From Sphingobium nicotianae (GTDB taxonomy: Bacteria > Pseudomonadota > Alphaproteobacteria > Sphingomonadales > Sphingomonadaceae), in assembly GCF_018603885.1 (NCBI RefSeq), contig NZ_JAHGAW010000001.1:124001-188000 (forward strand): a stretch of 64,000 nucleotides of DNA, given 5' to 3'. Under the pieces are notes generated by a model that was given only the letters and a program-made list of their open reading frames with translations, ran no database searches and had not been told where the DNA came from. The translations under genes were made by a program, and so were the position numbers. Positions 29,863-39,351 of this stretch are shown here, piece by piece. Numbering within the stretch: the stretch's first letter is position 1; the number at the start of each line of letters is the position of its first letter.

Positions 29863-30363
29863 ATGACCGCACTTGCCGACATTCCCGTGAAGACCATCAA
29901 GGGCGCCGACGCCTCGCTCGCCGACTATGCCGGCAAGGTGCTGCTGGTCGTCAACGTCGCCTCCAAATGCGGCCTCACGCCCCAATATGAAGGGCTGGAA
30001 AAGCTCTATCGCGACTATCGCGACGACGGCCTCGTCGTACTCGGCTTTCCGGCCAATGAGTTTGCCGGTCAGGAGCCGGGGACCAACGAAGAGATCGCGA
30101 CCTTCTGCACAACCAATTTCGGCGTCGATTTCCCGATGTTCGAGAAGATCGTGGTGAAGGGGCCGGACAAGCATCCGCTCTATGCCGAGCTGATCGCGGA
30201 ATCCGACACGCCGGACGCCGAGGTGCAATGGAATTTCGAGAAGTTCCTGGTCAGCCGCGACGGGCATGTCGTGCGCCGCTTCTCGCCGCGCACAGAGCCG
30301 AGCGACCCGGAGCTGGTGGCCGCAATCGAGGCGACACTGTCGGGCTCGGCGGCGGCGGGGTGA
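29863..30363 (+). CDS. Glutathione peroxidase family protein
   Basis: A 166-residue peroxidase with the catalytic tetrad visible: Cys in NVASKCGLTPQY, Gln in NEFAGQEPG, and Trp-Asn in QWNFEKFLV. The peroxidatic residue is Cys, not selenocysteine. It reduces hydroperoxides using thioredoxin or glutathione in the cytoplasm. A good AGGAGA ribosome site precedes the ATG. A short gap leads to thiE. Confidence 0.92.
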   Translation: MTALADIPVKTIKGADASLADYAGKVLLVVNVASKCGLTPQYEGLEKLYRDYRDDGLVVLGFPANEFAGQEPGTNEEIATFCTTNFGVDFPMFEKIVVKGPDKHPLYAELIAESDTPDAEVQWNFEKFLVSRDGHVVRRFSPRTEPSDPELVAAIEATLSGSAAAG

Positions 30364-30407
30364 TCGGCGCGCTTTCGTCATCGCGCTTCCTCGCCTAAGG
30401 GGACGTG

Positions 30408-31100
30408 ATGACCGATGATGACGATCTCTCGCTCGACCCCGATTTTGTGCGCCAGTTCGAGCGCGACATGCGGCGGCCGCCGTGCCAGCTCTATCTGATC
30501 TCGCCGGCCACGATCGACGACCATTTCGTCGACCAGCTCAGGGCGGCGCTGGACGGCGGTTCGGTCGCTGCCTTCCAGCTGCGGCTGAAGGATATGGACG
30601 AGGACGCGATCGCGCATCTGGCCGTGCCGTTGCAGCGCCTCTGCGCCGAGCGGGAGGTGGCGTTCATCGTCAATGACAGCATCGCGCTCGCCAAGCGCCT
30701 CGGCGCCGACGGCGTCCATCTCGGGCAAAGCGACGGCGATCCGCGCGAGGCGCGTAAGATACTGGGGCCGCTGGCGCAAATCGGCGTGACCTGTCACGAC
30801 AGCCGCCACCTCGCGATGGAAGCGGGGGAGGCGGGGGCCGACTATGTCGCGTTCGGCGCCTTCTTCCCGACCACGACCAAGGAGACGGTGCACCGTCCCG
30901 AACCGGTCATCCTGAGCTGGTGGTCATCGGTGTTCGAGCTGCCCTGCGTCGCGATCGGCGGCATCACCGCGCAGAATGCGGGACCGCTGGTCGAGGCGGG
31001 CGCCGATTTTCTCGCGGTTAGCAGCGCTGTCTGGACTCATCCTGGCGGACCGGGGGCGGGCGTGGCGGCCTTCGCGCCGGTGTTGGCGCACAAGCGGTAG
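30408..31100 (+). CDS. thiE: ThiE, thiamine phosphate synthase
   Basis: Joins HMP-pyrophosphate to the thiazole phosphate to give thiamine phosphate. The TIM-barrel signatures are [49 protein letters not shown] and [27 protein letters not shown]. At 230 residues it has an acidic N-terminal extension of about 25. It is separate from the thiS-thiG gene at the window end. ATG 30408 is preferred over the GTG at 30405. Confidence 0.92.
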   Translation: MTDDDDLSLDPDFVRQFERDMRRPPCQLYLISPATIDDHFVDQLRAALDGGSVAAFQLRLKDMDEDAIAHLAVPLQRLCAEREVAFIVNDSIALAKRLGADGVHLGQSDGDPREARKILGPLAQIGVTCHDSRHLAMEAGEAGADYVAFGAFFPTTTKETVHRPEPVILSWWSSVFELPCVAIGGITAQNAGPLVEAGADFLAVSSAVWTHPGGPGAGVAAFAPVLAHKR

Positions 31101-31158
31101 GCGGCCGGCGTCGCTCATGCCGCCGCAAACCGGGTTTATGGCGTGATCGTCGTCCTGA

Positions 31159-31560
31159 TCACACGCCGTTCTCGAACATCGAATTGGGATTGACCGGCGT
31201 CGCGGAAATCTCCTGCAGCACGTCCCAATGCTCGACGATCTTGCCGTCGGCGATCCGGAAGATGTCGCACACGGCAAAGCCCGGATCTCCGGGCCAGCGC
31301 GTGACATGCTGGTGGGTGATCACATGATCATCCTCGGCGAAGACGCGGTAGATCTTCTGTGTGGCCTGCGGCGTTTCCTTGCGCACGAAATCCAGCCACG
31401 CCTTCAGCGGCTCGCGGCCCGGCTCGGCCAATGAGCTGTGCTGGAGATAGTCCGGCGCGATGAACTCATCGACGCGCGTCTTGTCCATCGGGATCAACAC
31501 CGTGTTGAACAACTCCAGCACCAGCCGGACATTGGCTTCTTCCTGCGGCGTGCGCGCCAT
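31159..31560 (-). CDS. SnoaL-like (NTF2-fold) protein
   Basis: A 133-residue small cone-fold protein: VRLVLELFNTV helix, APDYLQHSS, the charged pair HVITHQHVTRWPG, and FRIADGKIVEHWDVLQ at the end, which is the SnoaL-like polyketide cyclase pattern. Members act as isomerases, hydrolases or binding proteins; no substrate can be assigned. It is convergent with thiE, and an imperfect GGCGTGATC/GATCACACGCC inverted repeat spans 31140-31167. Confidence 0.78.
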   Translation of the reverse strand: MARTPQEEANVRLVLELFNTVLIPMDKTRVDEFIAPDYLQHSSLAEPGREPLKAWLDFVRKETPQATQKIYRVFAEDDHVITHQHVTRWPGDPGFAVCDIFRIADGKIVEHWDVLQEISATPVNPNSMFENGV

Positions 31561-31651
31561 AGCATCCTCTCCCTCAAGACAGGAGGTTCGCTACGGCGCG
31601 CGGGCCCAACAGGCAAGCATTCGGCTCGCGGGAGGCGGGTTGGAGCAGCCG

Positions 31652-31897
31652 TTAGTTGCGCCTGGCGATCAAGCCGGAAATCTCGTCGAGTACGGCCAGG
31701 CGTTCCTTCTTGAGTAGCTCGAGACGATCGTCGGAGGCAGGTTCGATCTCCGTCTCGATCCGATGAATCTCCTTGCTCAGGGCATCGTGGCGCTCGGCGA
31801 GCGCGCGAAAATGCGCATCGTCCAGCTTCAGTGCATGGAGCGCATCACCATGATCGGCGAACAGGCTGTGCAGCGTCTGGCGGGTATCGAGCGTCAT
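31652..31897 (-). CDS. YdcH family (DUF465) protein
   Basis: An 81-residue helical protein with the DUF465 pattern: [24 protein letters not shown] and [16 protein letters not shown]. Function unknown; probably a cytoplasmic coiled coil. It is divergent from efp. Confidence 0.82.
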   Translation of the reverse strand: MTLDTRQTLHSLFADHGDALHALKLDDAHFRALAERHDALSKEIHRIETEIEPASDDRLELLKKERLAVLDEISGLIARRN

Positions 31898-32078
31898 GGC
31901 GGTCTCCTTGAAGAATCGTCAGGAGCGTGCGTGCCATTTATCTTCGTCGCATTGCGCAAGATCAAGGCGCGCACCGTCGCGGCGCACCGGCACGGCGCCG
32001 GCCCCTTGCCGATTTCGGACAACGGGGCTAGAGGGCGCCACTGGCTCTTTCAATCAGATCAGAAGACAGGCGCGACCT

Positions 32079-32642
32079 ATGAAGATCAGCGGCGTGGACA
32101 TCCGTCCCGGCAATAATATCGAATATGAAGGCGGCCTGTGGCGCGCCGTGAAGATCCAGCACACCCAGCCCGGCAAGGGCGGCGCCTATATGCAGGTGGA
32201 GCTGAAGAACCTGATCGACGGCCGCAAGAACAACGTCCGCTTCCGCTCGGCCGAGACGGTCGAGCGCATCCGCCTCGACACCAAGGACTTCCAGTATCTC
32301 TATGCCGAGGGCGACATGCTCGTCTTCATGGACACGGATACCTACGACCAGATCAACCTGCCGCTCGACCTGGTTGGCGATGCGGCTGCCTTCCTGCAGG
32401 ACGGCATGATGGTCACGCTGGAAATGTATGATGAGCGCCCGATCAGCGTTGCGCTGCCCGAGACGGTCGAAGCGACGGTCGTCGAGGCCGACGCGGTGGT
32501 GAAGGGGCAGACAGCCTCGGCCAGCTACAAGCCCGCGATCCTCGACAATGGCGTGCGCGTCATGGTGCCGCCCCACATCACCACGGGCACACGCATCGTG
32601 GTCGACGTCTATGAGCGCGAATATGTGAAGCGGGCCGACTGA
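32079..32642 (+). CDS. efp: Elongation factor P
   Basis: EF-P relieves ribosome stalling at polyproline. The 187-residue protein starts [12 protein letters not shown], has the tip loop [10 protein letters not shown] with the Lys that is modified in many bacteria, and the C-terminal OB domain [20 protein letters not shown] take ATG 32079; the longer frame from 31896 lies in the efp-ydcH spacer. The window also encodes proteins with Pro runs (NuoC tail, NuoF start) that would need it. Confidence 0.95.
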   Translation: MKISGVDIRPGNNIEYEGGLWRAVKIQHTQPGKGGAYMQVELKNLIDGRKNNVRFRSAETVERIRLDTKDFQYLYAEGDMLVFMDTDTYDQINLPLDLVGDAAAFLQDGMMVTLEMYDERPISVALPETVEATVVEADAVVKGQTASASYKPAILDNGVRVMVPPHITTGTRIVVDVYEREYVKRAD

Positions 32643-33019
32643 TGGCCCGCTTTCGCCTTGCGCTGGCTTTGGTCGCCCTTGGCTTTTCCCCGGCAGTGGC
32701 GGACGCCCAGGTCAAGAAGCCGCCGGTTAAGTCCGGAGTGACACCGCCGACCCCGGCGCAGATGCAGCGCGTGGCGAGCAACTTCAACGTGCTGATGGGG
32801 GCGCTGCAGTCCAAGGACGTGCCGCAGGTCGTCAAGAATGTCCTGTTTGTCTGCATCTATTCCAATCCGTTCGGCAAGATCAGCGAAGGTGCGGACAAGG
32901 CGATCGACGCCAAGAAGGTCGACCGGAACAATCCGAACAATGTCCTCGGCGCGATGGCCGGGGTGTGCGGTCTGCGCCCGGAGATGCTTCAGCAGCAGGG
33001 CCAGCCGCCCAAGAAGTGA
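32642..33019 (+). CDS. Exported hypothetical protein coupled to efp
   Basis: A 125-residue protein with a clear signal peptide (cleavage after ADA, about residue 22), a Lys/Pro-rich mature start and a helical core (PAQMQRVASNFNVLMGALQS) containing two cysteines, one in VLFVCIYSNPFG and one in AGVCGLRPEM, that could form a disulfide. I do not recognise the family. Its ATG overlaps the efp stop by one base (TGATG), so translation is coupled. Confidence 0.75.
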   Translation: MARFRLALALVALGFSPAVADAQVKKPPVKSGVTPPTPAQMQRVASNFNVLMGALQSKDVPQVVKNVLFVCIYSNPFGKISEGADKAIDAKKVDRNNPNNVLGAMAGVCGLRPEMLQQQGQPPKK

Positions 33020-33070
33020 TTTTGGTCACATTCAATGCCTTTCCCGCGAGGGAAGGGGGAGTTTCGTTTC

Positions 33071-33895
33071 ATGGTATCCCATTCCGGCCTGCTGACCGTT
33101 ATCGAGCGCGCCGCCCGCAAGGTGGCGCCACAGCTGCGCCGTGACTTCGGCGAGGTCCAGCATCTCCAGGTCAGCCGCAAGGGGCCGGCCGATTTCGTCT
33201 CGATCGCCGACAAGAAGGCCGAGGACACGCTCGTGGCCGAGCTGCAGAAGGCGCGGCCGGACTGGGGCTTTCTGCTGGAGGAAGGTGGCGAGATCGCCGG
33301 CGATCCAATGAAGCCGCGCTGGGTCATCGACCCGCTCGACGGTACGAGCAACTTCCTTCACGGCATCCCGCATTTCGCCGTCTCGATCGCGGTGCAGGAA
33401 CCGCATCGCAGCGGCAAGGGTTGGGGCGACGTGACCACCGGTCTCATCTATCAGCCGATCCTCGACGAGAGCTATTGGGCCGAGAAGTCGCGCGGTGCCT
33501 GGCGGCACGACCAGCGCCTGCGGGTTTCGGCGCGCCGCGACTTGACTGAAGCGCTGATCGCGACCGGGGCGCCTTTCCACGGTCACGGTGATGTCGTGCA
33601 GTTCAACCGTATCTTCGGCGCGATCGGCCCCTCGGTGGCCGGTATTCGCCGGTTTGGCGCGGCCAGTCTCGATCTCGCCTGGGTCGCCTCTGGCCGCTAT
33701 GACGGTTTCTGGGAAAGCGGCCTGCAACCCTGGGACGTGCAGGCGGGCATTCTGCTGGTGCGCGAAGCAGGCGGCTTCGTGACCGACTATCGCGGCGGTG
33801 CGGAGCCGGTCGAGCGGCGCGAAATTCTCGCCGCCAACGATGCGCTCCACAGCAAGCTTCACAAGCTGCTGGCCGGTGCTTTGCGGAACGCCTGA
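33071..33895 (+). CDS. suhB: Inositol monophosphatase family protein (SuhB-like)
   Basis: A metal-dependent sugar phosphatase of 274 residues. The Li-sensitive phosphatase signatures are present: the EEGG turn, WVIDPLDGTSNFLHG and WDVQAGILLVREAGG. SuhB acts on inositol 1-phosphate and also supports rRNA transcription as a Nus-complex partner; which role applies here is open. ATG 33071 is 9 bases after GGGGGAG. A hairpin (TTTCCC/GGGAAG, about 33038-33055) lies just before the ribosome site. Confidence 0.88.
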   Translation: MVSHSGLLTVIERAARKVAPQLRRDFGEVQHLQVSRKGPADFVSIADKKAEDTLVAELQKARPDWGFLLEEGGEIAGDPMKPRWVIDPLDGTSNFLHGIPHFAVSIAVQEPHRSGKGWGDVTTGLIYQPILDESYWAEKSRGAWRHDQRLRVSARRDLTEALIATGAPFHGHGDVVQFNRIFGAIGPSVAGIRRFGAASLDLAWVASGRYDGFWESGLQPWDVQAGILLVREAGGFVTDYRGGAEPVERREILAANDALHSKLHKLLAGALRNA

Positions 33896-33898
33896 CCG

Positions 33899-35080
33899 AT
33901 GCGGCGCGTGATCGGCCTGCTGGCGCTGATCCTCGCCTCCGGCACCGCACTCGCGCAGGCGGTTGTTCCGCCGCCAGCTGGCATGAGCGCCTCGCAGACC
34001 CGGGCCCGCATCTCGGCCGGCATGGCCAGGAGCGATCCGCAGGAGGTCGCCGCTGCCGCCGAGTTGCTGGCGCGGATGGGCGGAAGCCTCACCCAGGAAA
34101 GCCAGGACCGGATCGCGGCTTTCGTCTCGCCCGAGCAGGCCGCCGCGCTCAAACGAAACTTCGCCGCGAACGCACAGCCGATCGAGACAAGCGGCCTGTT
34201 CGCGCAAGTGCCGGTCGAATACCGCATCGTCGAAGGCATGGCGCATGATCCCAAGACGGGCCGCATGTTCATCGGCACAGTCGTGGACGGCAAGCTGCTG
34301 GTCGCGAGTGGGCTGGGCTGGCGCGAGGTGCTGCTGCCGCAGGGGCTTGGCGGCCTGTTCGGCATGCGCATCGATCCGGATCGCCGCCGGCTCTGGGTTG
34401 CCAATGGCGTCGCCGATCCGGTCAAGGACCGCTCGAGCATCGCGCCGGGGCTCCTGGAGATCGATCTCGACACGCTCAAGCTGATCGACTGGAAGGGCAT
34501 GCCCGCGGGCGCCGAGGGGAGCCCCGGCGATGTGGCGCTTGGTCCCGATGGGACCGCCTATGTGAGTGACGGGCTCAGGGGTGGTATCTATCAGTGCCGG
34601 CCGGGCTGCACGGCGCTGGAGACTCTGGTCGCGCCAGGCACCTTCAAGAGTCCCCAGGGTATGGTGGTCAGCCGTGACGGCAATGATCTCATCGTGGCTG
34701 ATTACAGCGGCGGCTTGGCACGCGTGACGCTCGGCGACGGCAAGGTGAACTGGCTGGAAGTGCGCGAGGCGGCGATGCTGGACGGGATCGATGGCCTGAT
34801 GCGCCATGGCGATGCGCTGGTCGCGATCCAGAACGGCACCAATCCACGCCGCATCATCCGCATCATCCTCAACGAGGACGAGACGCGGGTTGACGCGGTC
34901 GACGTGATCGAGCGCGCGAATCCGGCCTGGGGCGAGCCGACGCTCGGCACCATCTCGGAAGACAAGCTCGTTTACGTCGCGGACAGCCAGTGGGAGGTAT
35001 ATGGCGTCGGTGGCGTGCTCAATCCGGGCAAGCCACCGCGGGCGACCGCCCTGAGGGCGGTGCCGCTGCCGGCGTTGTGA
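33899..35080 (+). CDS. Secreted beta-propeller protein, SMP-30/NHL-like
   Basis: A 393-residue exported protein: signal peptide ending near AQA (about residue 20), a helical region to about 95, then repeated blade-like motifs (GMAHDPKTGRMFIGTVVDGKL, GMRIDPDRRRLWVANG, DVALGPDGTAYVSDG, GMVVSRDGNDLIVADYSGGLARV). The pattern fits a six-bladed SMP-30 or NHL propeller; two Cys near blade 3 may pair. No catalytic residues can be named. It begins 3 bp after the phosphatase stop. Confidence 0.7.
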   Translation: MRRVIGLLALILASGTALAQAVVPPPAGMSASQTRARISAGMARSDPQEVAAAAELLARMGGSLTQESQDRIAAFVSPEQAAALKRNFAANAQPIETSGLFAQVPVEYRIVEGMAHDPKTGRMFIGTVVDGKLLVASGLGWREVLLPQGLGGLFGMRIDPDRRRLWVANGVADPVKDRSSIAPGLLEIDLDTLKLIDWKGMPAGAEGSPGDVALGPDGTAYVSDGLRGGIYQCRPGCTALETLVAPGTFKSPQGMVVSRDGNDLIVADYSGGLARVTLGDGKVNWLEVREAAMLDGIDGLMRHGDALVAIQNGTNPRRIIRIILNEDETRVDAVDVIERANPAWGEPTLGTISEDKLVYVADSQWEVYGVGGVLNPGKPPRATALRAVPLPAL

Positions 35081-35092
35081 GGGGCGAGGGCC

Positions 35093-35572
35093 TCAGCCCT
35101 CGACTGCCTCGCTGTTGAGCTGCACATAGTTCAGCAACCCCATGCGCTCGATCATCTCGAACTGGGTCTCGATCGTGTCGACATGCTCCTCCTCATTGTC
35201 GAGGATGTGCTGGAAGAGGTCGCGGCTCACATAATCGCGCACGATCTCGCAATGCGCGATGGCATCCTTGAGCACGGGGATCGCTTCCATCTCGGTCTCG
35301 AGATCGGCCTTGAGGATTTCTTCCACCGTGCCGCCGATGCGCAGCCGGCCAAGCAGCTGGAAATTGGGCAGGCCGTCGAGGAAGAGAATGCGCTCCGCCA
35401 GCTTGTCGGCGTGCTTCATCTCCTCGATCGACTCTTCATATTCGAACTTGGCGAGCTTGTTGACGCCCCAGTGATTGAGAAGCCGGTAGTGGAGGAAATA
35501 CTGGTTGATCGCGGTCAGCTCATTCTTGAGGGCAAGATTGAGAAATTCGATGACCTTTTCGTCGCCCTTCAT
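35093..35572 (-). CDS. bfr: Bacterioferritin
   Basis: Iron-storage cage protein of 159 residues, with ferroxidase ligands in LALKNELTAINQYFLHYRLL, EESIEEMKHADKLAERI (the Met is the haem ligand) and DNEEEHVDTIETQ. ATG 35572 gives the usual length; the frame extends upstream to 35614 without support. Bfd, its iron-release partner, is 119 bp upstream on the same strand. Confidence 0.95.
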   Translation of the reverse strand: MKGDEKVIEFLNLALKNELTAINQYFLHYRLLNHWGVNKLAKFEYEESIEEMKHADKLAERILFLDGLPNFQLLGRLRIGGTVEEILKADLETEMEAIPVLKDAIAHCEIVRDYVSRDLFQHILDNEEEHVDTIETQFEMIERMGLLNYVQLNSEAVEG

Positions 35573-35691
35573 GGCCGCGCTCCCGCTGTTGCTTGAATGA
35601 TGCGCCTGTAGCACCGCGGCGTCGCATGTTCACGCGCGAACGTCTCGCAAAGCCCGAGAGGCGCTTGTCAATGATTCCTAAGAACAGGGAC

Positions 35692-35922
35692 TCACGCGGC
35701 AGCCAACGGGCCTGAGCCAATCGCCGCAATGCTGCGGGCGGGGCAGCGGCCGGCGCAACGCGCACGCTCGTCGCAGATGACATCTTCGGCATGATCGAGG
35801 CAGACGCGGCATTGCGGAGTCTTGCCCAGCACGGCGTAGGCGGCCTCCGGATCGGTCACGCCGTGACGCGCGACTTCCCGCAGTTCCTCTTCCTTGATCG
35901 CATTGCAAATGCAGACGTACAT
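35692..35922 (-). CDS. bfd: Bfd-like (2Fe-2S) ferredoxin
   Basis: A 76-residue BFD-type protein that reduces bacterioferritin to release iron. The four cluster cysteines are in YVCICNAI and TPQCRVCLDHA. The C-terminal tail has two extra cysteines (CAGRC). The start at 35922 drops a 36-residue upstream extension. A Fur-like palindrome lies 20 bp before the ATG. Confidence 0.88.
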   Translation of the reverse strand: MYVCICNAIKEEELREVARHGVTDPEAAYAVLGKTPQCRVCLDHAEDVICDERARCAGRCPARSIAAIGSGPLAAA

Positions 35923-35941
35923 GAATCGCCAGATAAAGCTG

Positions 35942-35958
35942 TTGCGAGGCATTTGCAA
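35942..35958. promoter_or_regulatory. Fur-like operator upstream of bfd
   Basis: TTGCGAGGCATTTGCAA has outer arms TTGC/GCAA and matches the TTGCGAAN-NTTCGCAA style of alphaproteobacterial Fur sites in most positions. Its position 20 bp before bfd fits iron repression. By-eye motif matching only. Confidence 0.5.
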
Positions 35959-36137
35959 TAGCGTTGACCGAGAAATGCGCCGATGGGATCGCGGAACCGC
36001 ACGTCTCGAAACCGCTTTTGCACGGCTCATCCTGGCGCTTCTTGTTGCGAGTCATTCTCACGTCTCCGGAGGCTTGCCTCGCAGGTGCAGCGGTCCTAAA
36101 GCCGCGCGAAAGGGCCATATTCGCCCAGGGGATTCAC

Positions 36138-36512
36138 GTGGTCGATCTGTCGCAATATCTGCCGATCCTGCTGTTTCTGGCAGTCGCGCTGGGTCTTTCG
36201 AGCGCCTTCGTCTTCCTGCCGATGCTGGTGGGCCGCCTGACCGGCGCGCACAAGCCCGATCCCGAGAAGCTCAGCGAATATGAGTGCGGTTTCCCGGCCT
36301 TCGAGGATCCGCGCAGCCAGTTTGACGTGCGCTTCTATCTCGTCGCCATCCTTTTCATCATCTTCGATCTCGAAGCGGCCTTCCTCTATCCCTGGTCGGT
36401 GAGCCTGGCCGAGATCGGTTGGGCCGGTTGGACGACGATGATGGTCTTCATCTTCGAGCTGGTGCTCGGCCTCGTCTATGCGTGGAAAAAGGGAGCCCTC
36501 GATTGGGAGTAG
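36138..36512 (+). CDS. nuoA: NuoA, complex I subunit A
   Basis: A 124-residue membrane subunit with three helices and the conserved loop [37 protein letters not shown] start at GTG 36138, 6 bases after AGGGG; the frame to 35964 is spacer. It opens the nuo operon, which is divergent from bfd. The stop overlaps nuoB by 10 bp. Confidence 0.94.
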   Translation: MVDLSQYLPILLFLAVALGLSSAFVFLPMLVGRLTGAHKPDPEKLSEYECGFPAFEDPRSQFDVRFYLVAILFIIFDLEAAFLYPWSVSLAEIGWAGWTTMMVFIFELVLGLVYAWKKGALDWE

Positions 36513-37069
36513 AGCTTGAACGGCCGGGAACGCTGGGTGCGCCGCTGATCGGCGTTCCGCCCGCGACGCAGCCCGATCCGGAATTCTTCAAGTCGTTGTC
36601 GAGCGAAGTCAGCGACAAGGGCTTCCTCGTCACGTCGACCGAGGATCTGTTCACCTGGGCGCGCACCGGCTCGCTGTGGTGGATGACCTTCGGCCTGGCC
36701 TGCTGCGCGGTCGAGATGATCCACGTCAACATGCCGCGCTATGACATGGAGCGGTTCGGCGCCGCGCCGCGCGCCTCGCCGCGCCAGAGCGACGTGATGA
36801 TCGTCGCGGGCACGCTCTGCAACAAGATGGCCCCGGCGCTCCGCAAGGTCTACGACCAGATGTCGGAGCCGAAATACGTCATCTCGATGGGTAGCTGCGC
36901 CAATGGCGGCGGCTATTATCACTATAGCTACAGCGTCGTGCGCGGCTGCGACCGGATCGTGCCGGTCGACATCTATGTGCCGGGCTGCCCGCCGACCGCC
37001 GAGGCGTTGCTCTACGGCATCATGCAGCTCCAGCGGAAGATCCGCCGGGTCGGGACGATTGAGAGATGA
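36503..37069 (+). CDS. nuoB: NuoB, complex I subunit B (N2 cluster)
   Basis: Carries the terminal 4Fe-4S cluster N2 that reduces quinone. The ligands are visible: CC in [10 protein letters not shown], Cys in [10 protein letters not shown] and in [12 protein letters not shown]. The likely start is the rare codon TTG at 36503, with GGGAG before it, giving 188 residues and an overlap with nuoA. No ATG lies between the usual N-terminus and residue 60. Confidence 0.93.
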   Translation: MGVELERPGTLGAPLIGVPPATQPDPEFFKSLSSEVSDKGFLVTSTEDLFTWARTGSLWWMTFGLACCAVEMIHVNMPRYDMERFGAAPRASPRQSDVMIVAGTLCNKMAPALRKVYDQMSEPKYVISMGSCANGGGYYHYSYSVVRGCDRIVPVDIYVPGCPPTAEALLYGIMQLQRKIRRVGTIER

Positions 37070-37079
37070 GGGGCGAGCG

Positions 37080-37994
37080 GTGAGCGACCTTAGTCCAGCC
37101 CCCAGGATCAAGCCGATCGAAGGCCTGGCCGATGCGCTCAGGTCTGCGCTCGGCGACGCCGTCTATGCGATCAAGGATCAGCATGGCGAGCTGTCGGTCG
37201 GTGTCGCGCGCGAGGCGCTCGCTGATGTGATGGAGACGCTGCGCGACCGCTTCGCCTATCAGCAGCTCATGGAGATTGCCGGGGTCGATTATCCCGAGCG
37301 GGCCGAGCGTTTCGAGGTCTGCTACCATCTGCTCTCGGTGACCAAGAACCACCGCCTGCGCGTCAAGGTGCGCACGGATGAGGACAATGCGGTCCCGACC
37401 GTCACGCATCTCTGGCCGGTCGCGGGCTGGCTCGAGCGCGAAGTGTTCGACATGTATGGCGTGCTGTTCGCCGGCAATACCGACCTGCGCCGCATCCTCA
37501 CCGATTATGGCTTCAAGGGCCATCCGTTCCGCAAGGACTTTCCGCTCACCGGCTATGTCGAGCTGCGCTACTCCGAGGAGCAGAAGCGCGTCGTCTATGA
37601 GCCGGTGAAGCTGGCGCAGGACTTCCGCAGCTTCGATTTCATGAGCCCGTGGGAAGGCGCGCAATATGTGCTGCCCGGCGACGAGAAGGCGCATGGCGAG
37701 GCGCCCGGCGCGCCGACGCCTGTGCCCGCGCCGCCACCTCCGCCGTCTCCCGTCGCAGCGACGCCCGCCAACGCGCCAGTGCCCAAGACGACGGAGAAGC
37801 CATCGCAGACCGGTGCCGGCGAACCGGCCAACACTGACGCAGCCGATCGTTCGCCGCCTCAAGATGCGCTGCCGGCCGGGGCGACTAAGGCGCCTGTGCG
37901 CCGCTCGCGCACGAAGGCCGCCACGGGTGACGAACCGGCAACGCCGGTCAAGCCGAAGGCGCCGCGTGTGCGCAAGCCCAAGGGTGAGGCCTGA
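37080..37994 (+). CDS. nuoC: NuoC, complex I subunit C, with a long disordered tail
   Basis: The 30-kDa subunit of the peripheral arm. Residues 1-200 are the standard domain ([44 protein letters not shown] signature region). Residues about 200-304 are a Pro/Ala/Thr/Lys-rich low-complexity tail with a Pro run (PPPPP) and a basic end. Typical NuoC is 200-220 residues. Start is GTG 37080 after GAGGGG; the stop overlaps nuoD by one base. Confidence 0.92.
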   Translation: MSDLSPAPRIKPIEGLADALRSALGDAVYAIKDQHGELSVGVAREALADVMETLRDRFAYQQLMEIAGVDYPERAERFEVCYHLLSVTKNHRLRVKVRTDEDNAVPTVTHLWPVAGWLEREVFDMYGVLFAGNTDLRRILTDYGFKGHPFRKDFPLTGYVELRYSEEQKRVVYEPVKLAQDFRSFDFMSPWEGAQYVLPGDEKAHGEAPGAPTPVPAPPPPPSPVAATPANAPVPKTTEKPSQTGAGEPANTDAADRSPPQDALPAGATKAPVRRSRTKAATGDEPATPVKPKAPRVRKPKGEA

Positions 37995-39229
37995 TGTCCG
38001 ACTATCTCGATAAGCTCGATCATCTGACCGACGCGGCCGATCCCGAATATGGCGATACGGCGATCCAGAACTACACGATCAACTTCGGCCCGCAGCATCC
38101 GGCCGCGCACGGTGTGCTGCGGCTCGTCATGGAGCTGGACGGCGAGATCGTCGAGCGCTGCGATCCGCATGTCGGCCTGCTGCATCGCGGCACCGAGAAG
38201 CTGATCGAGTACAAGACCTATCTCCAGGCGCTGCCTTACTTCGATCGCCTCGATTATTGCTCGCCGCTCGGCATGGAGCATAGCTATGTGCTGGCGATCG
38301 AGAAGCTGCTGAACCTCGAGGTGCCGATCCGCGCGCAATATCTGCGCGTCTTCTTCGCCGAGTTGACCCGCATCTGCAATCACATGCTCAACCTCGGCTC
38401 GCACGTCATGGATGTCGGCGCGATGACGCCGAACCTGTGGCTGTTCGAGATTCGCGAGGATTGCCTCAACTTCTTCGAGCGGGCCTCGGGCGCGCGCATG
38501 CACTCGGCCTATTTCCGGCCCGGCGGCGTGCATCAGGACGTGCCGCTCAAGCTGCTCACCGACATTGGCGACTGGCTCGACAAGCGCATGCCGACCCTGT
38601 TCGAGGATGCGATCAGCCTGGTGGCCGACAACCGCATCTTCAAGCAGCGCAATGTCGACATCGCGGTCTGCTCGAAGGAGGATGCGCTGAAGTGGGGCTT
38701 CTCCGGCCCGATGCTGCGCGGCTCGGGCATCCCGTGGGACATCCGCAAGGCGCAACCCTACGACGTCTATGACCGCATGGACTTCGACATTCCCGTCGGC
38801 ACCAATTTCGACTGCTATGATCGCTTCATGGTGCGTGTCGAGGAAGTGCGCCAGTCGATGCGGATCATGAAGCAGTGCCTGAGCGAAATGCCGGAAGGGC
38901 CGATCGCTTCGCTCGACCGCAAGGTCGTCCCGCCGAAGCGCGGCGAGATGAAGCGCTCGATGGAAGCGCTGATCCACCACTTCAAGCTCTATACCGAGGG
39001 CTTCCACGTGCCCGCCGGCGAGGTCTATGTCGCCACGGAGAGCCCCAAGGGCGAGTTCGGCGTTTATCTGGTGAGCGACGGCACCAACAAGCCCTATCGT
39101 TGCAAGATCCGCCCGACGGCCTTTTCGCACCTGCAGGCGATGGACTTCATGATGAAGGGCCACATGCTCGCCGACACCACCGCCGTCTTGGGCGCGATGG
39201 ATATCGTGTTTGGGGAGTGTGACCGGTGA
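37994..39229 (+). CDS. nuoD: NuoD, complex I subunit D (49 kDa)
   Basis: A 411-residue quinone-site subunit related to hydrogenase large subunits: [31 protein letters not shown], and the C-terminal DIVFGECDR. Ligand-Cys of hydrogenases are absent, as expected. It is coupled to nuoC (TGATG) and its stop is coupled to the next small frame. Confidence 0.96.
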   Translation: MSDYLDKLDHLTDAADPEYGDTAIQNYTINFGPQHPAAHGVLRLVMELDGEIVERCDPHVGLLHRGTEKLIEYKTYLQALPYFDRLDYCSPLGMEHSYVLAIEKLLNLEVPIRAQYLRVFFAELTRICNHMLNLGSHVMDVGAMTPNLWLFEIREDCLNFFERASGARMHSAYFRPGGVHQDVPLKLLTDIGDWLDKRMPTLFEDAISLVADNRIFKQRNVDIAVCSKEDALKWGFSGPMLRGSGIPWDIRKAQPYDVYDRMDFDIPVGTNFDCYDRFMVRVEEVRQSMRIMKQCLSEMPEGPIASLDRKVVPPKRGEMKRSMEALIHHFKLYTEGFHVPAGEVYVATESPKGEFGVYLVSDGTNKPYRCKIRPTAFSHLQAMDFMMKGHMLADTTAVLGAMDIVFGECDR

Positions 39230-39351
39230 TGATGTGGTTTCTTCGTTTGGGGCGCAGGATGCCGGGCTGGCTACACGTCATTCTTGGCGCGATGACCGGC
39301 GCAGTTACCACTGATGAAGGCCGTCAGCATGAGGTTCGGAAGAATGCCTGA
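39229..39351 (+). CDS. Possible 40-residue small protein after nuoD
   Basis: A reading frame beginning with the ATG that overlaps the nuoD stop (TGATG) and ending inside the start of the next gene. The product is [18 protein letters not shown]... with a short hydrophobic patch and a charged end. The double coupling is the only support; composition gives no family. Confidence 0.3.
   Translation: MMWFLRLGRRMPGWLHVILGAMTGAVTTDEGRQHEVRKNA

Noticed and set aside
35964-35992. TTGACC as a nuoA promoter
   Set aside because: The -10 position at the right spacing is GATCGC; not convincing.
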